Shown: positions 42,781 through 51,251, counted from the stretch's first letter. The stretch is DNA of 64,000 nucleotides from Pseudomonas sp. BP8 (GCF_017875955.1 NZ_JAGINK010000001.1:3440501-3504500), one strand, 5' to 3'. The notes: generated from the letters alone by a model not told the origin. A program made the numbers and translations.

Positions 42781-43233
42781 ATGTTCAGAACAGACGACAA
42801 TGATTTGGCAGGCGTACCAGGTATGTTTGGCCATGGCCTCGCTCACTGGCATGCCGTGACCCGAATGCTCCGAAAGCACTGGTTCCATCTCTCGGTTGTG
42901 ATGGTCGGGCAGGGTAAGGGCCATGAGTTTGAGCTCATGGTCAATGACGAGCTGAAATTGCAGCAAGTCCTTCAGGCCCAGGACGAGGAGGTTTTCGTCA
43001 AAGAGATCCAGGTTGTCACCCCAGCGAACATGAACGGTAGCGGTGCATGGCGGATGGAGAAGGTAAAGAGCCTGGCGATCGGAGATGACCAGGATGGTGA
43101 CAGCGTCTGCGTCGTTACGGTTGACGGTGGTTCTGTTTACCACGATTCGTACCGTACGAATCTGGATGTAGCGTCGCTCACCAAGATGCGGGTTTTGTAC
43201 GATGCCCTGAGCGCGAAAAGGAGCTTGCAATGA
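42781..43233 (+). CDS. Unknown protein, small-gene cassette (1)
   Basis: A 150-residue soluble protein starting at MFRTDDNDLAGVPG. There is no membrane helix. The middle has a His/Trp-rich region (AHWHAVTRMLRKHWFHLSVV), and a beta-rich part has GDSVCVVTVDGGSVYHDSYR. The next gene overlaps by 4 bases, which implies an operon. No family recognised. Such small genes of unknown role are common in Pseudomonas accessory regions. Confidence 0.6.
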   Translation: MFRTDDNDLAGVPGMFGHGLAHWHAVTRMLRKHWFHLSVVMVGQGKGHEFELMVNDELKLQQVLQAQDEEVFVKEIQVVTPANMNGSGAWRMEKVKSLAIGDDQDGDSVCVVTVDGGSVYHDSYRTNLDVASLTKMRVLYDALSAKRSLQ

Positions 43234-43640
43234 GCGAAGGTAAGCTCGAAAGCTCTGTCGACAGCGAGCTCCTATCAGATAACCATGTCCCGGCTGCCGG
43301 CCTTGAGCTCTCTCTTGAAGCTGCTCGTGCTCTGGTTGTCGAGCGCTTCCCACGTAGGTCGTACTGCATCGTCGAAGACTGGACGCTGTTCGAGCCTGAC
43401 CTGACCGAGGATGAGTTGGCCAAGGTAAAGGCAGTAGGCCTGGTGCCTCTGATCGTATTTGCCCACTGCGTTGTTGACGACAGTGAGGGTCGGTTCCCGC
43501 CTGGTGGTTGGGTTCGGTCGACGATGTGTGCCTCATTCGTAGATGGGGTTTTCGCGGCGACGAGGAACACTGTCTACGTGCTGCTAGGCCCGGGTCGTCG
43601 TCAGAAAGCCACCCTCAAAACCATCTTCTCTTTCTTTTAA
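43230..43640 (+). CDS. Unknown protein, small-gene cassette (2), possibly DUF6957-like
   Basis: A 136-residue soluble protein. Its central pattern (YCIVEDWTLFEPDLTEDELA, GGWVRSTMCASF, TRNTVYVLLGPGRRQKATLK) resembles what I recall as DUF6957 proteins from pseudomonads; this needs checking. It starts with the ATGA overlap from the gene before and is probably translated with it. There is no signal peptide or catalytic motif that I can name. Confidence 0.6.
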   Translation: MSEGKLESSVDSELLSDNHVPAAGLELSLEAARALVVERFPRRSYCIVEDWTLFEPDLTEDELAKVKAVGLVPLIVFAHCVVDDSEGRFPPGGWVRSTMCASFVDGVFAATRNTVYVLLGPGRRQKATLKTIFSFF

Positions 43641-43707
43641 GCATGCAGCACTGCGTATGGAGCGCTCCTCAGCTGCATGCTAAGAATCCAGGTTGTAAGG
43701 ACACCCA

Positions 43708-44064
43708 ATGGCCACATCCTTCAAGCTTCAATTTCACGGCAAGCGGCACTCTGACTTCGATCTGCGGCGAATCGCCCGGGCGATGGAGCAAGGGTTCGCT
43801 GAGCCTGTAACCGCCTACCTAACAGATGCTTTCATCATGTCTCGGGCAGGTGGAGGCGTAGTGTTTGGATTTGAAGGTGACGACCCTGCTGGCCGTTATG
43901 CTGATGGTCGTGTCGTTCAGACGGCAAAGGTCAATCGGCTGGAGAAGGAAGGGCGGTTTTGGGTGCTGACCACTGTGGAGGGTAGCCGCTATGTGATGGC
44001 TGCTTTTCGTCGAGAGGGCGGTCGGAACTCTCTGCGGGATTTCCTGCAGATGGCTGTGGCTTGA
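43708..44064 (+). CDS. Unknown protein, small-gene cassette (3)
   Basis: A 118-residue soluble protein preceded by GTAAGGACACCC. Features: a basic start (SFKLQFHGKRHSDFDLRRIA), then a small beta-rich region (GGVVFGFEGDDPAGRYADGR, FWVLTTVEGSRYVMAAF) and a C-terminal helix. No family recognised. It lies 67 bases after the previous gene and 24 before the next, so an operon is likely. Confidence 0.6.
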   Translation: MATSFKLQFHGKRHSDFDLRRIARAMEQGFAEPVTAYLTDAFIMSRAGGGVVFGFEGDDPAGRYADGRVVQTAKVNRLEKEGRFWVLTTVEGSRYVMAAFRREGGRNSLRDFLQMAVA

Positions 44065-44088
44065 GACTCTTCTAGCTAGGTGAGAATT

Positions 44089-44481
44089 ATGGCGTTGCCA
44101 GCTGCGCTACCAGAGATTTTGATCGAAGAATTCAGGGCCCGGTACCCGCGGTTGTTCTCTGATCCTGAAGTGGACGATATCTACTGCAGTCCAGGATGGA
44201 GAGGGATCCTCTTGGCGCTGTGCGACACGCTGCAGGAACGCTCTGATCGGCATCCAGGTGTGGTGCCGGTGACGGTTGGGCAGATCAAGTCCAAATTCGG
44301 CGAGCTCCATTTTTTCTATGACGGGGGCGATGACTACTGCCATGGTGCGGTGAGTGTTGCTGCTCAGCTGTCTCTGCGAACCTGTGAGGATTGCGGAGCG
44401 TCGGGTAAGCAAGTGCCTGGTAGGTGGGTTCGTACCTTGTGTCCAGCACACGATGGAAGTGGGTCGAAAACAGTGGTGTAG
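44089..44481 (+). CDS. Unknown protein with C-terminal zinc-binding motif, cassette (4)
   Basis: A 130-residue protein starting at MALPAALPEILIEEF. The first part has helical character; the centre carries VGQIKSKFGELHFFYDGGDD. The C-terminus has CEDCGASGKQVPGRWVRTLC and then PAH, that is Cys-x2-Cys...Cys-x2-His, a probable zinc ribbon. Proteins of this sort have an ancient link to nucleic-acid binding but the role is unknown. It belongs to the same operon as the preceding three genes. Confidence 0.6.
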   Translation: MALPAALPEILIEEFRARYPRLFSDPEVDDIYCSPGWRGILLALCDTLQERSDRHPGVVPVTVGQIKSKFGELHFFYDGGDDYCHGAVSVAAQLSLRTCEDCGASGKQVPGRWVRTLCPAHDGSGSKTVV

Positions 44482-44627
44482 GCTGGCACATTGTTTTTGG
44501 GCGCGCCGCTTCGCGGAGATGCCCACTAAATCTAAGTTTTCAAAAAAGTGGCTTCAGGTCGGAGTTGCTTGCGGTCTCCCTCTGCCTATTGCTGGGTGCT
44601 GGGAGTTTTCTTGACAGGAGTTATATC

Positions 44628-45182
44628 GTGGCAATCGCTGATTACATTAAAGTCTCGGGAACGCTTGAAGACATTCGAGTATTTGAGCGTAAAGAAGGAA
44701 GCGTTCGGGTAATCATGAAGATCGATGGTGTTCTCATTCCGAACACTGACATTCCGATTAAGCTCTACGAAGAAATCGAGTCGGGTAAGCACTACGATTT
44801 TTATTGCGTCTACAAAAAATCCAGGAACAAGTTAAAAAGTACCGGCGTGGTCTATGCGTTCAAAGAAGGCGGTGGGCGGATCCGTTCTTTGACCAAGCTT
44901 CGTTTGGCGACGCCGGTATACATGATGGTTCATGGGGCTATTTGGTTTGCGGCGGCTTATGTTGCTGTATTTATTCTTGCACTTCTGCCAGTGCTCGCAG
45001 AGCATCCGACGTCAGGAGCCATGCCCGTTCTGCACTGCTATTCAATGATAGGTGGGGCAATTCCAGGCTTGTTCTTCCTGTGGTGCGCTATTGATTTTTG
45101 GCGCAAATCAGCGAATTTGGAAGCCTGGCCGAGCGTTGCTCCTAGTGTCGTGATTGAGCGTTTCAGTAAGCTCCATAAGTAA
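44628..45182 (+). CDS. Membrane protein, cassette (5)
   Basis: A 184-residue protein with a GTG start following ACAGGAG, a strong ribosome binding site; the reading frame is open for another 200 bases upstream but that portion overlaps the previous gene. The N-terminal 95 residues are soluble and beta-rich (VSGTLEDIRVFERKEGSVRV, GVLIPNTDIPIKLYEEIES). Two transmembrane helices follow (VYMMVHGAIWFAAAYVAVFI and MIGGAIPGLFFLWCAIDFW), then a short cytoplasmic end. No family recognised. Confidence 0.6.
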   Translation: MAIADYIKVSGTLEDIRVFERKEGSVRVIMKIDGVLIPNTDIPIKLYEEIESGKHYDFYCVYKKSRNKLKSTGVVYAFKEGGGRIRSLTKLRLATPVYMMVHGAIWFAAAYVAVFILALLPVLAEHPTSGAMPVLHCYSMIGGAIPGLFFLWCAIDFWRKSANLEAWPSVAPSVVIERFSKLHK

Positions 45183-45209
45183 GCGATCTTGCCTGAGATT
45201 GGTAGCTTG

Positions 45210-45330
45210 GGCGTGCCGCTGCGCGGCCAGGCTGTCGTGAACCGAGCCCCGCATTTCACGGGCCTCGGCCCTTCGGGCTTCCATCCCGCACGCCTTCGGC
45301 CGGTTCGGCCTGCGCGCTCCGCTTGCCTGA
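45210..45330. repeat. GC-rich hairpin cluster
   Basis: Several short stems lie close together (GGGCCTCGGCCC, GCCCTTCGGGC, GCCTTCGGCC, GGTTCGGCC). The GC content stands out from the AT-rich neighbours. Such arrays are seen downstream of genes on mobile elements. No function assigned. Confidence 0.4.
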
Positions 45331-46191
45331 AGCGTTCCTATGCGCGCAATGGGGAGGCAATGTCCCGAAAGAGCCATTGATGCTTGTAAGCAGTGAACTA
45401 GGTTGCATACCTATCCCAGCTCTGAGCTCGTTGTTTCTGCGGATTTTTTCCTATTTGTAGCGGCGGTGAAGGCCTTAATTTCCAATGGTTAGGATTGAGA
45501 TCAGTCATCGTAAAAACATAGTGTTTTTTCGGATTTCCCTGACCGATCATGGGCTTCTCAGAAGCATGGTACTGCAAAATCATGTATCTCAGATATCGAA
45601 ACCCTTCGCTAGGCCTCAGCGCGTTGCTACTAGACTCCATGGCCTGCAAACCATTGGTTGGGTAGTTGGCATTTCTGTCGAGGTAATCACGGGGTGCATG
45701 TCGATATTTTTACCGTAAACCCTGGCGGGCTTCCCACATTCCCCGCATTGAATCTGAATCGACACACCCATCTAGGCTAACGTTCTAGGTTCAAGACTAC
45801 TGGAGACCACTAGCTCATTGACTTAGAATTGCCGGTCAATTGAGAGCCCGAGTGAACACGCAGTTCGGGGACAAGCAGTCATGTTCTGCGTTTTCGTGTT
45901 AGCGGCGCAGCTGGCGTGAGCTTGGGCGGCCATCTGCAGCACTTCAACTCATCCCTGCTAACCCTGGAACCCTTGGAAAGCGCTGTTGACGCAGGCTAGC
46001 GCCGTCTGGTTGGACAGGCCTGAGAGCGAGCGAAGGTGCGAAATATGATGGTATGATGGCTATGAGCCTTTATTCAGCCCACCTTACCAAGGTGCGAGAA
46101 AATTGGGTGTGTCGCTCTGTTTGAGCGTTTCTGCTGTTTGTGCGCCAAGGTGATTATGCAAGGAAGTAATAGACGGAGTGAGGCCGGAAGA
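45331..46191. other. Gene-free stretch
   Basis: About 860 bases. A TAGTGTTTTTTC box near 45519 recalls the motif at the transposon end, but it is a single copy and not in a clear array. A minus-strand frame at 45398-45649 looks slightly protein-like (GFRYLRYMILQYHASEKPM) but has no good start. It may be a remnant. The promoter of the PIN-like gene should lie near the right edge. Confidence 0.4.
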
Positions 46192-48441
46192 ATGAGATTC
46201 GATTTTGAGCGTCCGTTGGTGGCATATGCGTACCTAGCCCAGTCGGGTGCGCAGAACGACATTCTTGGCGGTCTCATTCCGCTAATTGCGCCAATTGCAA
46301 AGGATAAATCGGGGCAAATCGTCAACCCAGATCACTTACGGGACGAACTCGCCAGGCTTTACGGTATTGATGTCCATCCTTGGGCCATGGAGGAGCTGAT
46401 GCCTCGGCTTGTCCGTGCCAAGCTGGCAACGGAACGCCAGATGGGACGCAATCGATGCGTCCATTACTACGCCGAAACCCAAGAAGTCCATGCGGATGGG
46501 GTATCTGAGTCCGACATCCAAGACATTTTGGACGATGTCGCTCGTTTTGCCGAGTCGATCATGGGCAAAAGCGGGTTAGAGCTTGAACATCAGTACATCC
46601 AGAAGCTTTTTTTGAATCAGCTAGTGACCTCTGACTTCCAGGTGAGGCTGATCAACCCGAATCATAGGGTTGCCAGCGATTCGAAAATTCTGTCCTTACC
46701 GGGTCGTACGCAAAGCGTGACAGAGGCCCAAGAGCATGAGCTTTCTGAAGAGGCCCAAAACGTCAATCGGGTCAAAATAATTGGCGCCGCTTATGTGCTC
46801 CATGCTTACCACCACAACCCAGACGTCTATCAGAAGCTTCTGAACATCGCCTCGGGTGCCATCATCGCTGAATTTGTTCTCAACCTGAGAGAACCCGGTG
46901 AGAATATTCAGCTATCGGGCCTTAAGCTTTATCTCGATGGCCCTCTCGTTATGTCTTATCTTGATCTTGACGAGGTCATCGCTGGTCAGCACATCACTTT
47001 GCTGCTCGAAAAGTTGAAAGAGAAGGGCGTCCAGCTCTGCATTTTTCGAGAGCATGTCGATGAGATTCAAGATAACCTGAGAGCTGCACTAGCGGTTCAC
47101 AGCGGAGACCTCAGCGGACGCCCTCGAGTTACGCACCGCCGCATTTACTCTTCGGCATCCTTCCGATCGTACGCTCAATCCATCTGCTCGGATGTTGACG
47201 GCGCCATCATGCGCAAAGGGATCATGGTTGTACGCCATCCAGAGCAGGGTGTTAATTACTTCAGCGATGAGTTGGTGAATCAGCTTACCAGTAGGCTTGG
47301 GAGCTACGGCGCTCAAGCCCGATACAGGGATGCTCGGGCTATAAGTGGCATCCTGAGGCAGCGCGCGGGCAGGATAACTTCCCGGAGCTTCTTCCACGAT
47401 TGCAGGCATATTTTCGTTACCGAAAACAGATTTGTGGCGACCGTAGCAACGGATTTCGTCATCAGGCACTGCGAATATCGGCAAAGCTACGTGCCTCCTG
47501 TGATTACCGATCGTTACCTGGCAGGCCTCATGTTGGTGATCTATGGCGGTACATCCTCTGCTGAGGTCAGTCATGAAAAACTGCTAGCGAATTGCGCCTC
47601 TGCGCTTGAGCCTAACCACGATCTACTCAGCCGTGTTACCGGCTTCTTGAAGGATGTGGGAGGCGACAGAGCGGATGCGTTCATCGAAATGATGACGAAC
47701 TCTCGCGCCTCTCAACACCAAGCCGTCTATCTATTAAGCGATAGTGTTGTTATCCGTGACTTGGCTGATGCTGAGCGAGCATTCGTTGATTTTCAGAGTG
47801 AGATTGAGGAGAGCCTCAAGACACGATACGAGGTTCAAAGGGCTCAAGATCAGGAGCATCACGAGCGTCTGCTGGCAGAAGCCAAAGCTGACAAAGATCA
47901 GATTGTTGGTGATGCGGAAGCTACTAGCCGCCATCAGTATGCTCAAATCGCGGCGCTCGAAGGATCGCTTGGGCAAGCTCAAGCTGATGCGGCGTCAATT
48001 CGAGAGCAATTGGAGGCCCAGGCCAAGGAAACACTTCAACGCGAAAAAAATGATTTAGAAGATCTTTTGGGCACAGCTACACAATCGGTACAGAAAAGAA
48101 CGAAAGTGCTCGTCTATTCGCTAACGGCTCTGGGGGTAATTGTAGCTATCGGGGCTAACTACGCGCCCTTCATCGCGCAAGGCCCTATCCAGAAGATTTT
48201 TTGCGCAATTTCACTTGTTGCTGCTCCAGCATTTTTCAATCGCTTGTCCACCTATGTTCTGAAGGCGAAAAACACCAAGAAAATTGAGCTTGAATTCCGC
48301 AAACTGTTGAAACAGCGTCGCAATCTTGAACGGGTTTCCTACGACTACGAGATTGATTTCGAAGCTGGCATCGCAAATAGAGTTGTGGAAGCGCCTTTAG
48401 CTAAGGATATGACCCCTCTGCCAGAAGTTGAGGGGGCATGA
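46192..48441 (+). CDS. PIN-like domain protein with coiled coil and two transmembrane helices
   Basis: A 749-residue protein. Start: MRFDFERPLVAYAYL after GAGG, with earlier in-frame starts possible. Residues 1-130 may bind a partner. A PIN-like pattern runs through LKLYLDGPLVMSYLDLDE (Asp near 249), CIFREHVDEIQDN (acidic pair near 288-291) and FVTENRFVATVATDFV (near 408-420). A long coiled coil (about 535-640) comes next, then two membrane helices (VLVYSLTALGVIVAIGANYA and FCAISLVAAPAFF) and a basic cytoplasmic end. PIN proteins are usually metal-dependent RNases. Membrane coupling of a nuclease is typical of defence effectors; the exact role is inferred. Confidence 0.6.
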   Translation: MRFDFERPLVAYAYLAQSGAQNDILGGLIPLIAPIAKDKSGQIVNPDHLRDELARLYGIDVHPWAMEELMPRLVRAKLATERQMGRNRCVHYYAETQEVHADGVSESDIQDILDDVARFAESIMGKSGLELEHQYIQKLFLNQLVTSDFQVRLINPNHRVASDSKILSLPGRTQSVTEAQEHELSEEAQNVNRVKIIGAAYVLHAYHHNPDVYQKLLNIASGAIIAEFVLNLREPGENIQLSGLKLYLDGPLVMSYLDLDEVIAGQHITLLLEKLKEKGVQLCIFREHVDEIQDNLRAALAVHSGDLSGRPRVTHRRIYSSASFRSYAQSICSDVDGAIMRKGIMVVRHPEQGVNYFSDELVNQLTSRLGSYGAQARYRDARAISGILRQRAGRITSRSFFHDCRHIFVTENRFVATVATDFVIRHCEYRQSYVPPVITDRYLAGLMLVIYGGTSSAEVSHEKLLANCASALEPNHDLLSRVTGFLKDVGGDRADAFIEMMTNSRASQHQAVYLLSDSVVIRDLADAERAFVDFQSEIEESLKTRYEVQRAQDQEHHERLLAEAKADKDQIVGDAEATSRHQYAQIAALEGSLGQAQADAASIREQLEAQAKETLQREKNDLEDLLGTATQSVQKRTKVLVYSLTALGVIVAIGANYAPFIAQGPIQKIFCAISLVAAPAFFNRLSTYVLKAKNTKKIELEFRKLLKQRRNLERVSYDYEIDFEAGIANRVVEAPLAKDMTPLPEVEGA

Positions 48442-48607
48442 GAGGACTAATTGCCTGAGCACAGATGTGAAGGGGCTTAGCCGGCAGCTTGAGTGCCGGC
48501 TTGCATATTGAGTGCTTTCTCGCGGGTGCTCACGGTAATGTTTAACTGGCTAGCGGGATGATGCCGCTGTACTTTTAAAGTCAGTTATCTCGTATAGGAT
48601 CCACTCA
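48442..48607. other. Short intergenic stretch
   Basis: An inverted repeat GCCGGC...GCCGGC lies about 40 bases after the PIN-like stop (48480-48501), with a possible hairpin of GCCGGCAGCTTG type. It could end the transcript. Confidence 0.35.
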
Positions 48608-48812
48608 ATGTCACGCCTTGCCGAATACCGCCGGTTGTTCGCAATTGGTTTTCGAGTTGGATAAGCTGATCCAGGGTTAACTATCGAAGGTTTCTGTCAA
48701 ATTCCGTGAGCTTAGACCAAAGGATGTAGAGCGGCTGGCTTTGAAAAAACTAGGCTATACGCGAGTGCAGCTAAAACCGAAGAAAGCCTTCGCCCCTTCA
48801 GGGAATAGTTAG
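48608..48812 (+). pseudogene. Possible MvaT/MvaU-like gene remnant
   Basis: ATG at 48608, preceded by AGGATCC, reads MSRLAEYRRL, which is close to the normal MvaT/MvaU N-terminus (MSKLAEYR-type). The frame then breaks and stops at a TAA. The +1 frame gives FELDKLIQG before another stop, and a third frame continues as KFRELRPKDVERLALKK and ends at 48812. The remnant thus needs at least two frame changes. The last part does not match MvaT and may belong to another gene. Weak evidence. Confidence 0.35.
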
Positions 48813-49011
48813 GCGTCCACCAATACTCGCCTCTGTTTTCGATTAATGCGATGCACTGCATGAGAGTAGCGATAAGGTTCAGCCGCAGCTTGGAGGCTGT
48901 ATGTGCGTCAGCCCAAGCTTCATTTCTAGCCAGGGACTCGTCGCCTGTTTCGTCCACCAGCCTCATGACATCAATTTCTCCCATCGGATTGACAGTCTCA
49001 TTTACCGCCAT
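48712..49011 (-). CDS. Hypothetical protein, antisense to the remnant
   Basis: A minus-strand frame of 99 residues from ATG (49011) with protein-like content (GEIDVMRLVDETGDESLARN, ASKLRLNLIATLMQCIALIE). It lacks a ribosome binding site and overlaps the remnant at 48608-48812 on the other strand, so both cannot be functional. It is divergent from the graspetide precursor. Recorded as uncertain. Confidence 0.3.
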   Translation of the reverse strand: MAVNETVNPMGEIDVMRLVDETGDESLARNEAWADAHTASKLRLNLIATLMQCIALIENRGEYWWTPNYSLKGRRLSSVLAALAYSLVFSKPAALHPLV

Positions 49012-49077
49012 GGTGGCCAAATGGTACTGTCGATCTGTTGTCGCCTTTCGCGACTCGCCGGCATAGGAGAAGCCAGC

Positions 49078-49575
49078 TTGGGAGCATCAGCAAATGTGCC
49101 TGGAACCTCGCCATTTCTTTCGAGGTTCGCCACACCAAGGACAGGGGAAGATACGATTCCCGGCTACTACTCCTCTGAGCTCCGCATGTGGGCGGTCGAC
49201 TCGCCGGCGGGAGTAGTGCCGATCATTGCCGATGGGGCTCTGAATGAGCTCATGACCAAGACCAAGGTCAACGCAGAACAAGATGATGAGGCGTGCTGGC
49301 AGGTTGAGCTCCTGACCAAAACCTACCAAAAGGTCGAGAGCGACGATGACGATCCCTCTCCCTATCGCGGGCAGTCCTCCGTTGAACTGCGTGATTTTGA
49401 CTCAAGCAATCACTTGCTGCAGTTGGTGACCAAGACAGATGCAAACACCGAGCGCGATGATCGGTGCGAGGCCAATCATATTCTCGAGCTGATCACCAAG
49501 ACCAATGTCGAGTTGGAGCGTGACGACAATGGCGATCCAACGTTCGGGCTCGACACTCGCTACTACTCAGACTGA
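49078..49575 (+). CDS. Graspetide (omega-ester RiPP) precursor with four core repeats
   Basis: About 165 residues from a TTG start preceded by AGGAGA with 7-base spacing; other in-frame starts are a GTG at 49096. The leader contains SPFLSRFATPR, a PFxxRF element like the recognition helix of microviridin-type leaders, then YYSSELRMWAVDSPAGVVP. The core has four repeats: LMTKTKVNAEQDDE, LLTKTYQKVESDDD, LVTKTDANTERDD and LITKTNVELERDD. Each has a TKT group 4-5 residues before an E/D-x-D-D group, so Thr/Lys side chains could be joined to Asp/Glu by esters or amides. The ATP-grasp gene follows 14 bases later. The C-terminus ends DTRYYSD. Confidence 0.75.
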   Translation: MGASANVPGTSPFLSRFATPRTGEDTIPGYYSSELRMWAVDSPAGVVPIIADGALNELMTKTKVNAEQDDEACWQVELLTKTYQKVESDDDDPSPYRGQSSVELRDFDSSNHLLQLVTKTDANTERDDRCEANHILELITKTNVELERDDNGDPTFGLDTRYYSD

Positions 49576-49589
49576 TCTGGACACGCACC

Positions 49590-50549
49590 ATGTTGCTGCT
49601 GGTTACTAATCGTCGTGACATCACGATGGACTATGTCGTGGCAGAGCTCCGCCGGCGCGGTGAACCACACATGCGACTGAACACCGAGATGCTCCCGCAG
49701 GCGCTGTGTACGATGGCGGGGCATCCGCGTGATGCTTGGTCAATTTCACTGGGCGGGGAGACTGTCCGGGGTTCTCAGATTTCAGCCGCCTATTTCCGTC
49801 GGCCAGGCGCACCATCAGTATCTGACCAGGTAGAGGATGCAGGGGAGCGCGCCTATATCGAGGCAGAGTGGAGCAGCTTTCTCAAAAGCTTGTATTCGCG
49901 TTTGGAGGGGCGCTGGCTGAATTCTCCCGCCAAGATATTCATGACTGAAGACAAGCCGATGCAGTTGCTGCTGGCCCATGAAATTGGCTTCCATGTCCCC
50001 CAAGCTTTGATTACAAATGACATTTCATCGGCCCGGGTTATTACTGAGGGAGGCCAGGCCATTGGCAAGCCGCTTCGCCAAGCTGTGCTCACTGGGGAAA
50101 CTGAGCGTGTCATCTTCACCTCTCGACTCGGGCAGATTGATGACGACCAGGCCGAAGCCATCGCGTTGACCCCCTTCATTGTCCAGGCCGAAGTCCTGAA
50201 GCAATACGATGTGCGGGTTACGGTGGTTGGTAAGCGAGTTTTTGCTACGGCGATCTGGTCTCAGGAAAATCCCGAAACTGAAACTGATTGGCGCCAAGGC
50301 AGTCGTCCTGATCTACGGCACGAAAAAATTGTGCTCCCTGAACACGTGCAAGGGCAGTGCATCGAGCTAGTGGCTCGCCTTGGTCTGCGCTATGGGGCCA
50401 TTGATTTGATCTGTGATCGCTCCGGCAAGCTCTGGTTCCTGGAGATAAATCCTAACGGCCAGTGGGCTTGGATTGAGAACCTCACGGGGTATCCAATCGC
50501 TTCTGCAATCGTTGATGAGTTGACGGGGAAAGCAGTTGTTCATGCTTAA
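49590..50549 (+). CDS. ATP-grasp ligase of the graspetide type
   Basis: A 319-residue ATP-grasp ligase. MLLLVTNRRDITMDYVVAEL and HMRLNTEMLP are the usual N-terminal module. The ATP-binding lysine regions are near ITEGGQAIGKPLRQAV and FIVQAEVLKQYDVRVTVVGK. The metal-binding Asp, Glu and Asn are in GAIDLICDRSGKLWFLEINP and then NGQWAWIE. This is the pattern of MvdD/TgmB-like enzymes that make side-chain lactones or lactams in RiPP precursors. It is between the repeat-bearing precursor and a membrane protein, in one operon. It probably modifies all four core repeats. No ribosome binding site is evident, so coupling with the precursor is likely. Confidence 0.85.
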   Translation: MLLLVTNRRDITMDYVVAELRRRGEPHMRLNTEMLPQALCTMAGHPRDAWSISLGGETVRGSQISAAYFRRPGAPSVSDQVEDAGERAYIEAEWSSFLKSLYSRLEGRWLNSPAKIFMTEDKPMQLLLAHEIGFHVPQALITNDISSARVITEGGQAIGKPLRQAVLTGETERVIFTSRLGQIDDDQAEAIALTPFIVQAEVLKQYDVRVTVVGKRVFATAIWSQENPETETDWRQGSRPDLRHEKIVLPEHVQGQCIELVARLGLRYGAIDLICDRSGKLWFLEINPNGQWAWIENLTGYPIASAIVDELTGKAVVHA

Positions 50550-51216
50550 GCAGCGACTCCGGTGGCTCTGGCCAACCATCATTCCTCTGTCGCTAGATGA
50601 GCAGCAGGGAGACGATCAGTGGCGCCGTAGCATGGCGTTGTCCGTGCGCGATGGTGATTGGTCTCGAGACAGTGATGTGGTTTTAGAAGAGGCCCGTCGA
50701 CTGTTTGATGCGGAGGTCGATCGACGTAAAGGGGCTGATGCTAAAGCCGGTATTTACCTCGCTGCGATCACGGCGCTGATACCGGTTTTGGTGTCTTTGA
50801 TACCTAGCTTGTGGAACGACAAATCAAGCAAGTGGCTGAGCTGTCTTGGTCTGTTTGTATTCGCCTGGGCGGTTGCATATCTGTTGAGGGCAGGAGGCTG
50901 GGCGTTCAAAACGCTTAAAGTCGATGGCTTTGATGTGGTGAGCCCATCGGATCTAGCTCGTAGCTGGAAAAAAGGATCACCGAAGGCAGCGTTGGCCAAG
51001 GAGCTCTCTCACGCTGTGCTTAACAACTACCCCAAGGTGAACCGGAAAGTGACGGGCATCAAAATGACCCATGAGTTTCTGCTCCGGGCGTTTCTGACCT
51101 TCACGATTCTGATGGTTTTGCAGGTGGCGTGGCCGGTAGGAACTTGGGTTGTCGGCGAGGCTATGAAGCTGGTCGATCCGGACGTGATAGCCCCCCTGAT
51201 CATGTGCTTTTCGTGA
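50542..51216 (+). CDS. Membrane protein in the graspetide operon
   Basis: A 224-residue protein that overlaps the ligase gene by 8 bases (ATG at 50542). It has a soluble start, then the motif LEEARRLFDAEVDRRKGADA followed by KAGIYLAAITALIPVLVSLI, a pattern common to small membrane effectors (Pycsar/SLATT-like) in defence systems. A second helix is WLSCLGLFVFAWAVAYLLRA and a third near the C-terminus (FLTFTILMVLQVAWPVGTWV). It may export the product, give immunity, or be a membrane effector. The classification is uncertain. Confidence 0.6.
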   Translation: MLKQRLRWLWPTIIPLSLDEQQGDDQWRRSMALSVRDGDWSRDSDVVLEEARRLFDAEVDRRKGADAKAGIYLAAITALIPVLVSLIPSLWNDKSSKWLSCLGLFVFAWAVAYLLRAGGWAFKTLKVDGFDVVSPSDLARSWKKGSPKAALAKELSHAVLNNYPKVNRKVTGIKMTHEFLLRAFLTFTILMVLQVAWPVGTWVVGEAMKLVDPDVIAPLIMCFS

Positions 51217-51251
51217 TACTGCGAAACAGCAGATTCCGAGGCTGAGCAAAG

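Noticed and set aside
45499..45540. Box similar to the transposon end motif (TAGTGTTTTTTC), considered as the second end
   Set aside because: Single copy, no array, no inverted orientation and no target duplication visible.
45398..45649. Minus-strand frame of up to 83 residues
   Set aside because: No good start and no family; composition only mildly coding-like.
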